From contig JAEWCM010000035.1 of NCBI GenBank assembly GCA_023390635.1, positions 1 to 19,895 on the forward strand: a stretch of DNA of 19,895 nucleotides, written 5' to 3'. A program made the translations under genes and the position numbers. Below are positions 1 to 7,696 of the stretch, piece after piece. The DNA comes from Bacillota bacterium. Lineage in GTDB: Bacteria > Bacillota > Desulfitobacteriia > Desulfitobacteriales > Desulfitobacteriaceae. Numbering within the stretch: position 1 is the stretch's first letter; each line of letters begins with the position of its first letter. The notes beneath the pieces are model-generated. The model was given only the letters and a program-made list of their open reading frames with translations. It had not been told where the DNA came from and did not search any database.

Positions 1-2967
1 GCTCAGTACCTTGCTGTGATCATCAGGACTGTATACCAGGATATCGTCGCCTGCTGATTGAGTAGGGAAAAATTGATATTTTCCCCGAGGCCGAATCAGC
101 CTTTGCTTTTTTGCTTTTTCGATCAGGAGAGAAATCTCGTCTTTCAGGCGGAGAGCCTGAGGATTACGATCCGTCAGAAGCTGGGTCAAGTTCCCCTTTA
201 GGCCCAGATGATGGGCAAAGAGCATTTGTAAGTTAATATAAGGCTCGATCTGTTCCAGATCAAATTGCAATATATGAGGGTGGTAATCAGGGGGAGTGAA
301 CACAGGGCACTCTTTTTCCAAAGCAATTTGGGAAACCGGCAGGGATATTATTTCCGGTTTCGCTGGATCAGGGGCATGAGCTGCCTTTTCCTTGACCGGT
401 GTGGGAGGGGTAAATTGCTTACTTCGTTCTCCGGCGGAGTGGTCAGGTTCTTGGCTAACTAATCGAAGGGCAGAGGACAAACCGGCCATGGCATCTTTGG
501 CATAGACAACAGGGCCGCTATATTCAGGAGCAATTTTTTGCTGCACGAATTTAGCCGATAAAGCTGCTCCTCCGACTAAAATCGGAGTGGAGATTTGAGC
601 GGCGGATAAATCCTGGGCTGTGAGAATCATCTGCTGGGCTGATTTGACCAGCAGGCCGGATAACCCGATCAATTGGGGTTTTTCTTTTTGTACCGCTTCA
701 ATCAGTTCGGCGGAAGATACCTTGATTCCCAGATCAACCACGGTAAAGCCATTATTGGACAAGATAATATCTACCAGATTTTTCCCGATGTCATGGACAT
801 CACCTTTTACTGTGGCCAGTACTATTTTACCCTTACCCTGATTCCCCTGTTCATCGTCCATATAGGGCTGGAGGAAAGAAACGGCAGCTTTCATTACTTC
901 AGCACTTTGCAGCACCTCTGCTACAATCAGACGGTTGTCGTTAAAGAGGCGTCCCACTTCCCCCATACCCGCCATCATGGGTCCATTGATTATATCCAAA
1001 GGAGACGTGAAATGTTCAAGGGCTTCTGCAAGATCATCATTCAAGCCATCCTTGCTGCCCTCTACTACATGGAGGGCAAGGCGCTCGTCCAAGGGCAATA
1101 CGGTTTTGGCAGGGGCCTTTTCCTGTTTTTTATCCCGATAGAACTCTACAAACTGAGATAGGGTTTGAGTGGAGGTGTGAAAGAGCAGGTTTTCGGCCAG
1201 ATCAATCTCCGATTTGGGAATCGATGCAAAACGCTGAAGCTTTTCCGTATTCACGATCGCATAATCCAGACCGGCTTTGGTGCAGTGATAGAGGAAGACG
1301 GCATTTAGCACTTCACGTCCTACAGGAGGAAGACCAAAAGATATATTACTCAGCCCCAGAATGGTTTGTGAATCAGGGAAATGCTTTTTTATCAGGCGCA
1401 ATCCCTCAATCGTTTCCCTGGCAGCATGGAAATACTGCTCATCACCGGTACCGACAGGGAAGACCAGTGGGTCAAAGATCAGATCCTGGGCATTTAAACC
1501 GTATTTGCCGGTTAACAGCTCATAGGAGCGTGTTGCAACGGCCAATTTCCGTTCTGCCGAGGTAGCCATTCCTTCCTCGTCAATCGTTCCGACAACCACG
1601 GCAGCTCCATAATGTTGGATGAGAGGAGCAATCAAGGCAAAGCGTCGTTCTCCCTCTTCCAGGTTGATGGAATTGATCAGAGCCTTACCCTGTAGAAACT
1701 TAAATGCCAGTTCAATCACTTGAGGATCGGTAGAATCAATCATCAGAGGAGCTTTTACTTTTTTAGTCACGCAATCCAAAAATTTTTCCATATCGGCCAG
1801 TTCGTTGCGGTCAGGATTGGCTAAGCATACATCAATCACATGGGCTCCGCTTTTTACCTGATTTCGGGCAATTTCTGAAGCTTCTTCGTATTTTTCTTCA
1901 GCAATCAGATCACGGAATTTTCGGGAGCCAATCACATTAGCCCTTTCTCCGACAAAGAGAGGGCGCATTTCTGCTTGATCGTAGATTAAAGGATCAATGC
2001 CGGAAATCACGTGAGCGTGATGAGAGCGGGGAACACGGGGGGCATAAGGAGCTACGGCTTTAACCATAGCGTTGATGTGATCAGGCGTGGTTCCACAGCA
2101 ACCTCCGATAATGTTCAGCCAGCCTTTTTCCGCAAAACCGGCCACTTTGCTTGCCAGAGTGGACGGGGTTTCATGGTAGTGTCCTTCCTCATCAGGCAGG
2201 CCGGCATTGGGATAGCAGCTAATGTACGCCGTGGAAAGTTCGGAAAGGGAGCGGAGATGACTGGCCATCAGCTCCGGTCCTGTGGCGCAGTTCAGGCCGA
2301 CAGCCAAGGGCTGCATGTGTTCGACTGAAATATAGAAAGCTTCGATGGATTGGCCGGCCAGAGTGGTGCCCATCGGTTCGATGGTGCCGGAAATAATAAT
2401 GGGTATTTTCTTATTTGTGCTGCGAAATGCCTTTTCAATGCCTTGATAAGCGGCTTTGACATTGAGGGTGTCCTGACATGTTTCCACGAGAAGCAAATCT
2501 ACGCCGCCGCGGATAAGCGCGTCAGCCTGTATTTCATAATCTAAAGCTAACTCATCAAAAATAATGCCGCCGGTGACGGAAAGGGTTTTATTGGTCGGTC
2601 CCATAGAGCCGGCAACAAAACGAGGATGCTCAGGGGTGGAGTACTGGTCGGCGGCCTGCCGGGCCAGTTGAGCGCCCACAAGATTAATTTGCTCAGCTTT
2701 GTTTGCCAAAGCATAATCATGGAGGACCACTTGAGTGGCGCCGAAAGTATTGGTTTCAATAATATCCGCGCCGGCCTCAAGATATTGACAGTGAACATTA
2801 AAGATCACCTCCGGTGCAGTCAAATTTAAATAGTCATTGCACCCTTCGTAAGCTTCTCCGCCAAAATCGCTCGCTGTCAGATTCGCTCTTTGCAGCATAG
2901 TGCCCATGGCGCCATCCAAAACCAGAATTTTTTTCTGCAACTGCTTTTCCAGTAATGTTTTCATCAT
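1..2967 (-). CDS. metH: Cobalamin-dependent methionine synthase (5' 989 codons; C-terminus beyond left edge)
   Basis: Cytoplasmic enzyme that moves the methyl group of methyl-tetrahydrofolate through cobalamin to homocysteine, giving methionine. I translated the minus strand from the ATG at 2967, which follows AAGGAG at a good distance; a second ATG comes directly after it. Domains in order: homocysteine methyltransferase (about 1-300) with the zinc cysteines C227 (GLNC) and C290/C291 (GGCCGT); pterin-binding barrel (about 330-600); cobalamin cap; cobalamin-binding domain with GDVHDIG, in which H725 is the expected axial cobalt ligand; a Pro/Ala/Glu-rich linker (about 830-900); and the start of an AdoMet-binding activation domain (FFPTQSAGDD, about residues 960-980). 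The frame is open throughout, so the gene is simply cut by the window edge. An S-box riboswitch lies directly upstream, which is how methionine genes are commonly controlled in Firmicutes. Identity is secure; the total length is not visible. Confidence 0.96.
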   Translation of the reverse strand, partial: MMKTLLEKQLQKKILVLDGAMGTMLQRANLTASDFGGEAYEGCNDYLNLTAPEVIFNVHCQYLEAGADIIETNTFGATQVVLHDYALANKAEQINLVGAQLARQAADQYSTPEHPRFVAGSMGPTNKTLSVTGGIIFDELALDYEIQADALIRGGVDLLLVETCQDTLNVKAAYQGIEKAFRSTNKKIPIIISGTIEPMGTTLAGQSIEAFYISVEHMQPLAVGLNCATGPELMASHLRSLSELSTAYISCYPNAGLPDEEGHYHETPSTLASKVAGFAEKGWLNIIGGCCGTTPDHINAMVKAVAPYAPRVPRSHHAHVISGIDPLIYDQAEMRPLFVGERANVIGSRKFRDLIAEEKYEEASEIARNQVKSGAHVIDVCLANPDRNELADMEKFLDCVTKKVKAPLMIDSTDPQVIELAFKFLQGKALINSINLEEGERRFALIAPLIQHYGAAVVVGTIDEEGMATSAERKLAVATRSYELLTGKYGLNAQDLIFDPLVFPVGTGDEQYFHAARETIEGLRLIKKHFPDSQTILGLSNISFGLPPVGREVLNAVFLYHCTKAGLDYAIVNTEKLQRFASIPKSEIDLAENLLFHTSTQTLSQFVEFYRDKKQEKAPAKTVLPLDERLALHVVEGSKDGLNDDLAEALEHFTSPLDIINGPMMAGMGEVGRLFNDNRLIVAEVLQSAEVMKAAVSFLQPYMDDEQGNQGKGKIVLATVKGDVHDIGKNLVDIILSNNGFTVVDLGIKVSSAELIEAVQKEKPQLIGLSGLLVKSAQQMILTAQDLSAAQISTPILVGGAALSAKFVQQKIAPEYSGPVVYAKDAMAGLSSALRLVSQEPDHSAGERSKQFTPPTPVKEKAAHAPDPAKPEIISLPVSQIALEKECPVFTPPDYHPHILQFDLEQIEPYINLQMLFAHHLGLKGNLTQLLTDRNPQALRLKDEISLLIEKAKKQRLIRPRGKYQFFPTQSAGDDILVYSPDDHSKVLS

Positions 2968-3004
2968 ATATCTCTCCTTTTCAGGGCAGCCTCGCATTGG
3001 TATC

Positions 3005-3040
3005 TAAAAAATTAAGCCTTCTCCGATAAGAAGAAGGCTT
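3005..3040 (-). terminator. S-box intrinsic terminator before metH
   Basis: Read on the minus strand, arms 3040-3032 and 3022-3014 form a perfect 9-bp stem (AAGCCTTCT/AGAAGGCTT) with a 9-base loop, followed by a run of six T. It is the expression platform of the riboswitch directly upstream. The loop holds TCTTATC (3031-3025), which is complementary to the 3' strand of aptamer helix P1 (GATAAGA, 3062-3056). This gives a simple antiterminator pairing when SAM is absent. Confidence 0.9.
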
Positions 3041-3056
3041 GAGTGGCAATCCTTGT

Positions 3057-3160
3057 CTTATCTTCCAAACTGTTGTAAACGGTTTGTAGGAATTAGCACC
3101 TTACCTTGCGGCGGTTGCTGAGGCTTCGTCGGGCCAGTCCCTCTACCTCTCTTGATAAGC
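3057..3160 (-). promoter_or_regulatory. SAM-I (S-box) riboswitch aptamer
   Basis: On the minus strand the S-box core is easily read: CTTATCAAGAGAGG at the 5' side, then a GGGACTGGCCC stretch, GACGAAGCCTCAGCAACC, AAGGTGCTAATTCC, and GATAAG closing helix P1 against the first CTTATC. These are the conserved kink-turn, pseudoknot and SAM-pocket segments of the family. SAM binding should stabilise P1 and let the downstream terminator form, switching off metH when SAM is plentiful. The aptamer lies about 90 bases before the metH start. Confidence 0.95.
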
Positions 3161-3186
3161 AAATATGAAATTATGATATTTCAAAT

Positions 3187-3215
3187 ATTTTAAGCGATTT
3201 AAAAAGAATTAGCAA
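3187..3215 (-). promoter_or_regulatory. Promoter for the S-box/metH transcript
   Basis: On the minus strand, TTGCTA (3215-3210) and TAAAAT (3192-3187) are separated by 17 bases. It sits just after the flavodiiron stop codon and about 25 bases before the riboswitch. The -10 is good and the -35 is partial (TTG plus the last A). Confidence 0.6.
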
Positions 3216-3228
3216 GGAAAATTCAATT

Positions 3229-4386
3229 TTATATATGGATAGAATCCAGAATGCTTCGGCTTAAATCCCGGATCTTGGACAGATCATCCTCTGTAGGAGA
3301 AAACTGGGCTCTCACGCCCGGGATAACCTTAAGCTTCAAACCTTGAAGGCGTTGGCTGATCAGTTCCACTGCCTCTCCGCTCCACCCGTAAGAACCAAAG
3401 GCTGAAGCAATCTTGCCCCGGTTAATAATCGGAGAAAGGTGACCGAGCAGGCTCCATACCGGATAGATTGCATCCTGATTAAAAGTAGGGGAGCCGATAA
3501 TTACACCTTTACTTAGGTTGATTGCTTCAATAATCTCTTCCTTGCGGTCATTTTCCAGATCAAAAACTTTTACGGCAATTTCCTTTTCCAGCTCACCAAT
3601 TAAGGTTTCTGCCAGGCGACGGGTAAAGCCATAGGCTGAAGCATAGGCCACCACTAAATAAGGGGAAGTCTCAAGAGGGCGGCTCATTTCACCATACAGG
3701 CGGATCATTTCGCTTGGATTTTCGGTCCAGATAGGGCCGTGAGAGGTGGCGACGACCTTGAGGGAGAGATCCTTGACCTTATCGACTGCTTTTTGGATGA
3801 ATGGTGCAAAGGGAGACATAATGGCTTCATAATATTGGGTAAAGTAGGGTTCCAAAGGAACTGAGCGGGAATCGGTTTCCGGATAGTGAAGAGAGAATGC
3901 GTCACACGAAAAGAGGACCTCTTCCTCTTCCAAATAGGTGAAGATCGAATCAGACCAGTGGAGAAAAGGAGCAGTTAAAAAGCGAAGTGTTTTCCCGCCC
4001 AGATCTAATGTCAGCTGGTCTGTGATTAATTGGTGGGAGAAATCGGCATTGAGCTGTTGGCGTAAAAATTTAGCACCGGCAGGGGAAATTAATACCTGGG
4101 CAGAAGGTGCGTGTTCCAAAATGACAGAAACCGACCCGGAGTGATCAGGTTCAGTGTGCTGAACAATCAAATAATCAATTTTGGCCGGGTCAACAATGCT
4201 GCTGATATTATCCAAGAGCTGCTGGCTAAATTCACGGCGCACGGTATCAATCAGGGCAATCTTTTCGCCAATGATCAGATAGGAATTATACGTGGTACCT
4301 GCTGTATCCACAACGATATCAAATTTTTTCAGTTCTGGGTGCTTTACGCCCACAGAATATACAGAAGGGGAAATCTGCGTAACCAT
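3229..4386 (-). CDS. fprA: A-type flavodiiron protein (O2/NO reductase)
   Basis: A 385-aa soluble protein with two domains: a metallo-beta-lactamase-like diiron domain (about 1-240) and a flavodoxin domain (about 243-385) that carries FMN. Flavodiiron proteins reduce O2 to water, and in some cases NO to N2O, in anaerobes, taking electrons from rubredoxin or similar donors. The diiron ligands can all be found: H77, E79 and D81 (HTEPD), H143 (FLHWSD), D162 (SCDAF) and H216 (TSHGP). The flavodoxin part starts YASAYGFTRRLAE and includes PTFNQD and AFGSYGWSG. The length is usual for the core class A protein, with no extra rubredoxin domain. The start is ATG at 4386 after AGGAGG. No terminator of its own is visible before the metH promoter. 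Whether O2 or NO is preferred cannot be read from the sequence. Confidence 0.93.
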   Translation of the reverse strand: MVTQISPSVYSVGVKHPELKKFDIVVDTAGTTYNSYLIIGEKIALIDTVRREFSQQLLDNISSIVDPAKIDYLIVQHTEPDHSGSVSVILEHAPSAQVLISPAGAKFLRQQLNADFSHQLITDQLTLDLGGKTLRFLTAPFLHWSDSIFTYLEEEEVLFSCDAFSLHYPETDSRSVPLEPYFTQYYEAIMSPFAPFIQKAVDKVKDLSLKVVATSHGPIWTENPSEMIRLYGEMSRPLETSPYLVVAYASAYGFTRRLAETLIGELEKEIAVKVFDLENDRKEEIIEAINLSKGVIIGSPTFNQDAIYPVWSLLGHLSPIINRGKIASAFGSYGWSGEAVELISQRLQGLKLKVIPGVRAQFSPTEDDLSKIRDLSRSILDSIHI

Positions 4387-4428
4387 TATGTACCTCCTAA
4401 AAATTAAGAATTATTCAATCTTTGCTAT

Positions 4429-4457
4429 AGTATACCATTATCCGACAAGGTACTCAA
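4429..4457 (-). promoter_or_regulatory. Promoter for the flavodiiron gene
   Basis: On the minus strand, TTGAGT (4457-4452) and TATACT (4434-4429) are separated by exactly 17 bases, with a TG one base before the -10. It lies about 45 bases before the start codon. No operator could be recognised. Confidence 0.75.
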
Positions 4458-4520
4458 AAATAAATATTTAACGAAATAAACTGGGTGGATTAGTTTGGAA
4501 AACGGGGCTGGACTTAATTC

Positions 4521-4529
4521 TGTTATAAT
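4521..4529 (+). promoter_or_regulatory. Extended -10 promoter for mutY
   Basis: TGTTATAAT is a perfect -10 (4524-4529) with the TG extension at 4521-4522. No good -35 stands 16-18 bases upstream, so recognition probably rests on the extended -10. It is divergent from the flavodiiron promoter, with about 65 bases between the two -10 boxes. Confidence 0.55.
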
Positions 4530-4590
4530 AAGATTGAGAAAAGAAATGCAGGATTTCTAAACAGAAGAAGGTAATGGAGCGATAAAAGCA

Positions 4591-5751
4591 ATGGAAGATC
4601 AGGCAATGAAGACCATTAAAAGTGAAAAGAGCAGGGACGGAGGAGACTCACACACTGCCACAGCGCTTCTTAAGTGGTATGACAATGCAAAACGGGATTT
4701 GCCATGGAGAAGAACATCCGATCCCTATGCAATATGGCTGTCGGAGATTATGCTTCAGCAAACTCAGGTGAAGACGGTCATTCCCTACTATCGCAGTTTT
4801 TTGACTGAATTTCCCACGGTTGTGAGGCTGGCGGACGCTCAGCTTGACCAGGTTTATAACGTATGGCAGGGACTGGGTTATTACTCACGGGCCAGAAGAT
4901 TATGGGAAGGGGCTAAATATCTGGTTGAAACAAACAGAGGAGAATTGCCCCAAACTTATGCTGAACTGATAGAAATTCCCGGAGTCGGTGACTACACAGC
5001 AGGGGCTATTGCCAGTATTGCCTTTGGTGAGAAGGTCGGGGCGGTAGATGGAAATGTAAAACGGGTGATGGCCAGGCTGCTGGGCTGGACCGGACCTATT
5101 GAAAAAGCTGATGCGCTAAAAGCTTTCAAAAGCCGGATAAAGGAATGGCAGCCGGAGGATAGAGCAGGAGATTTCAATCAAGGACTGATTGAGTTGGGGG
5201 CAACCGTATGCACACCTAAAAAAGCTCGATGTGCGGAGTGCCCTTTAAGGCGGGATTGCCTTGCTCTGGAGAAAAAATTGGTTGCCGATCTTCCGGTGGT
5301 GCAGCGGAGGCAAAAACAGATGACTGTAGTGCGTTTGCTTTTTGTGATCAGGAAAGGCAAGCAAATCTATCTGCAGAAACGAGCGGAACAAGGATTGCTC
5401 GCCGGTTTATGGGAGATCCCTGGAGTGGATATTCAATCACTTCAGGAAATAGAAAAGGGTGATCTCTTTGCATTTTACCGGAAGGCGGTACAAAGCCGGA
5501 CAAATGACCAAGAGATCTCACTCTTATTGCAAAGAACACTGCCCATCTACGGACCGGTGTGGCATATTTTCAGCCACCGGCGCTGGCAGATGTTTTGGCT
5601 GGTATTGGACTTGGAGGCTGAGAAAGTCGGAAAGAGAGAGGAGATAAGGGAGAGATCCTCGTTGTATGGAGACCAGAGATATGTTTCTTTAGAAGGCTTG
5701 AATGAGGTTGCGCTTCCGGTAGCTTTCTCTGAGATTATCCGGAGTATTTAA
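4591..5751 (+). CDS. mutY: Adenine DNA glycosylase MutY
   Basis: A 386-aa base-excision repair enzyme that removes adenine mispaired with 8-oxoguanine. The catalytic domain shows WLSEIMLQQTQ with catalytic E52, the helix-hairpin-helix around 129-150 (IPGVGDYTAGAI), and VDGNVKRV with D153. The 4Fe-4S cluster cysteines are C207, C214, C217 and C223, spaced C-x6-C-x2-C-x5-C exactly as in MutY/Nth proteins. A NUDIX-like C-terminal domain follows (about 235-386), with the MutY-type HIFSHRRW that helps read 8-oxoG. Length is typical. The ATG at 4591 has GGAG 11 bases upstream, which is rather far; the in-frame ATG at 4606 has no better site. It stands alone, convergent with the peptidase gene. A repair gene for oxidised DNA divergent from an O2-reducing flavodiiron gene suggests a shared oxidative-stress theme, but this is only inference. 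Confidence 0.96.
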   Translation: MEDQAMKTIKSEKSRDGGDSHTATALLKWYDNAKRDLPWRRTSDPYAIWLSEIMLQQTQVKTVIPYYRSFLTEFPTVVRLADAQLDQVYNVWQGLGYYSRARRLWEGAKYLVETNRGELPQTYAELIEIPGVGDYTAGAIASIAFGEKVGAVDGNVKRVMARLLGWTGPIEKADALKAFKSRIKEWQPEDRAGDFNQGLIELGATVCTPKKARCAECPLRRDCLALEKKLVADLPVVQRRQKQMTVVRLLFVIRKGKQIYLQKRAEQGLLAGLWEIPGVDIQSLQEIEKGDLFAFYRKAVQSRTNDQEISLLLQRTLPIYGPVWHIFSHRRWQMFWLVLDLEAEKVGKREEIRERSSLYGDQRYVSLEGLNEVALPVAFSEIIRSI

Positions 5752-5836
5752 GAGACTTCCATAAGTCTTACAATCCTGTAAAGAAATCTTAAAGGTATCT
5801 TAAGATCCCTTTAATAAAAAAATCAAATAAAATTGG

Positions 5837-5941
5837 TATAATTAGATTGCAGTCGAGTTGACAGGCGATTGTTGGCACCTCCTCAGATAAATGAATTCTC
5901 TTTTTCTATCTGAAGCATCTCTGTTTAGGGATGCTTCTTTT
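5837..5941 (+). ncRNA. Candidate orphan small RNA between mutY and the peptidase gene
   Basis: A possible transcript of about 90-95 nt. TGGTATAAT at 5834-5842 is an extended -10 promoter, although no good -35 is present. The likely RNA starts near 5849 and ends at the strong terminator at 5912-5941. It contains no convincing reading frame. Its central part carries CACCTCCTC (5876-5884), which matches the anti-Shine-Dalgarno end of 16S rRNA and could pair with ribosome binding sites, as the C-rich loops of many Gram-positive sRNAs do. A 7-bp hairpin, TCAGATA (5883-5889)/TATCTGA (5907-5913), overlaps the terminator foot by two bases. No gene follows on this strand, so it is not an obvious leader. 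It may instead be just the end of the mutY transcript. The family is not recognised. Confidence 0.4.
5912..5941 (+). terminator. Intrinsic terminator downstream of mutY / candidate sRNA
   Basis: An 11-bp stem (GAAGCATCTCT at 5912-5922 with AGGGATGCTTC at 5927-5937, one G-U pair) with a GTTT tetraloop, followed by TTTT. It faces the plus strand. Confidence 0.85.
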
Positions 5942-5956
5942 CCACTTATATCATAA

Positions 5957-6006
5957 AAAGGGATCTGATACATCATCAAACGTGTGATGATGTATCAGAT
6001 CCTTTT
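5957..6006. terminator. Bidirectional terminator between convergent transcripts
   Basis: A perfect 17-bp inverted repeat (5961-5977 with 5986-6002) around an 8-base loop. It is extended by AAA/TTT pairing outside one G-U pair, so T runs follow on both strands. It lies 40 bases past the stop of the minus-strand peptidase gene and backs up the plus-strand terminator at 5912-5941. Confidence 0.8.
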
Positions 6007-6045
6007 CAATTCAATATGAATCTTGTTTTGATTGACTAAGATCAA

Positions 6046-7611
6046 TCAAGGCAGATAATTTGCCGGGTTTACGGTGCTGCCGTTTATTATTATTTCAAAA
6101 TGGAGATGAGGTCCTGTAGCATTTCCTGTAGCTCCAATTCCACCAATAACCTGGCCTGCAGATACTTGCTGTCCTGTAGATACGGAGAGCTGAGAAGCAT
6201 GAGCATAGCGGGTCATCACGCCATTACCATGATCAATGAGAACCGATTTCCCATAACTGCCATTCCAACCGGCAGAAACAACTGTACCGGATGCGGCAGC
6301 CATAATAGGATCACCGACATCACCGGCAAAGTCAATCCCGCTGTGAAAACCACTGCCGCGGTATCCGTAATAGGAATTGACGTGATGAGAATAGGCAGGC
6401 CAGGTAAGTCCGCTGATTGTACCCGAGCCACGGGATGTTGAATAGGAAGAGGCCACAGCAACTTGGGTAGGTCCTTTGGAAACCACCTGAATGACAGCCT
6501 GCTTGGTTACTTTTTCGTCAAGAACCTGAGATGTAACTGTTTTGCCATTCTTTTGCACATATGATGTGGTTACAATTTTTTCTCCGTCACTGCCAGCCTG
6601 TTTTACTACCGTTTTGCCGCTGGCCAGGCTAGAGTCTGTTTTGGTCTGAACATCAAAGGGAATCACTTCAGTAGTGGTGGATACGCCCTTGCTAATGACG
6701 TTGAGAAAAGGGGTTGATTTCACGATTTTTATAGTCTGTCCCGGTTTGAGGACTGAATCTTCGGTAGTGCCGGGATTTCCTGCCAATACTTCCTTGGTCT
6801 TCATATCATTTTTACGGGCAATCAGCCACCAAGAGTCTTTATCCTGTACTACATAGTCGGTGCTGGTGATTTTACCGGCAATTAACTTTTTAAAGGCATC
6901 GGCAATGGACAGAACCTCTTCAGGTTTGGTTTCAATCACATTGGTCGTTATTGATTCTTCAAACTGAACTGTTTCTACCTTGTTTGTTTCACTGGGTTTT
7001 GTATAGTAGTTCTGATATTGAGTGAGTAAAGTATTGGCATCAGCTTGGCTGGCCAGAACTGCCAGCTGATCATCGCCTAATTTTATCTCATACCCTTCCG
7101 CATAATATGTGAGTTTTTCTCCCAACTGTTTTTCAGTGAATGCTTTTTCAAGCAGAGCGGATTTTTTTACCCTTGCAGTCTCATAAGTAATTTGATCATG
7201 GGTTTTAATCGTTTGGTCGGAGTCTGAGGCATGTTTTGTTAAGACAATGTCAACTAGCTTTTGTCCATCTTCAGGAGAACTAACCATGCCCACTTTTTCA
7301 CCATTAACATAGATGTATGAAACAGATGCAGTGCCGTTCAAATAAATGGCGATACCACCGCAAGCCAGAACAACTGCCAAAGCGCCTGAAATAAATTTTG
7401 GAGATTTCAAGGGAATTTTTTTAAAATGTTGATTTGCCCATTGGGTTATTTTTGAAACACTCAATTTTAAATGCTTTATATTGAATGCGGAAATTAATTG
7501 TCTTAATTTAGCGAAAATACCATTCAGTTTAATTTTTGATAAGTTTACACTGATTTTTTTGGCTATTTCTGCTGAAAAGCCTAATGCTCGGTTAAAAACT
7601 TCCTTTTTCAT
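6046..7611 (-). CDS. Membrane-anchored LysM-G5-M23 peptidoglycan endopeptidase
   Basis: A 521-aa cell-envelope metallopeptidase of the lysostaphin/M23 type, expected to cut peptide cross-links of peptidoglycan. Layout: a basic cytoplasmic N-terminus (about 1-70), one membrane segment (about 74-92), an extracellular region, a LysM-like domain (about 252-300, starting YVVQDKDSWWLIA), a G5 domain (about 308-380) and the M23 domain (about 400-521). The zinc ligands are visible as HSGID (H423, D427) and HLHFE (H502/H504, the second being the usual ligand), so it should be active. I chose the ATG at 7611 (MKKEVF) because AAAGGGGG lies just upstream; an in-frame ATG at 7644 would add 11 residues without a better site. 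It has its own promoter and a strong terminator. Related proteins in sporulating Clostridia act in growth or spore envelope remodelling; which applies here cannot be told. Confidence 0.9.
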   Translation of the reverse strand: MKKEVFNRALGFSAEIAKKISVNLSKIKLNGIFAKLRQLISAFNIKHLKLSVSKITQWANQHFKKIPLKSPKFISGALAVVLACGGIAIYLNGTASVSYIYVNGEKVGMVSSPEDGQKLVDIVLTKHASDSDQTIKTHDQITYETARVKKSALLEKAFTEKQLGEKLTYYAEGYEIKLGDDQLAVLASQADANTLLTQYQNYYTKPSETNKVETVQFEESITTNVIETKPEEVLSIADAFKKLIAGKITSTDYVVQDKDSWWLIARKNDMKTKEVLAGNPGTTEDSVLKPGQTIKIVKSTPFLNVISKGVSTTTEVIPFDVQTKTDSSLASGKTVVKQAGSDGEKIVTTSYVQKNGKTVTSQVLDEKVTKQAVIQVVSKGPTQVAVASSYSTSRGSGTISGLTWPAYSHHVNSYYGYRGSGFHSGIDFAGDVGDPIMAAASGTVVSAGWNGSYGKSVLIDHGNGVMTRYAHASQLSVSTGQQVSAGQVIGGIGATGNATGPHLHFEIIINGSTVNPANYLP

Positions 7612-7650
7612 TCCTGCCCCCTTTCCCATGGACAAACAAGACACTGTTTC

Positions 7651-7659
7651 ATTATACCA
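7651..7659 (-). promoter_or_regulatory. Extended -10 promoter for the M23 peptidase gene
   Basis: On the minus strand, TGGTATAAT has the perfect -10 at 7656-7651 with TG one base before it. No strong -35 is present; TTCTAA at a 16-base spacing is the nearest. It gives a leader of about 35 bases to the chosen start. Confidence 0.6.
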
Positions 7660-7696
7660 CTTAATTCTATTGTTAGAAGAACAATATTAATATTTA

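Noticed and set aside
265..2829. Several plus-strand open frames of 64-162 codons
   Set aside because: They lie opposite the continuous metH frame on the minus strand, whose translation matches methionine synthase domain by domain; none has a ribosome site or a recognisable product.
5786..5806. 7-bp hairpin ATCTTAA/TTAAGAT after mutY
   Set aside because: It is short and AT-rich, and no T run follows it directly, so it is not a convincing terminator; the 5912-5941 hairpin is far better.
5858..5891. TTGACA at 5858-5863 as a -35 for a further promoter
   Set aside because: The only -10-like element, GATAAA at 5886, is 22 bases away, too far for a sigma-A promoter, and the segment lies inside the sRNA candidate.
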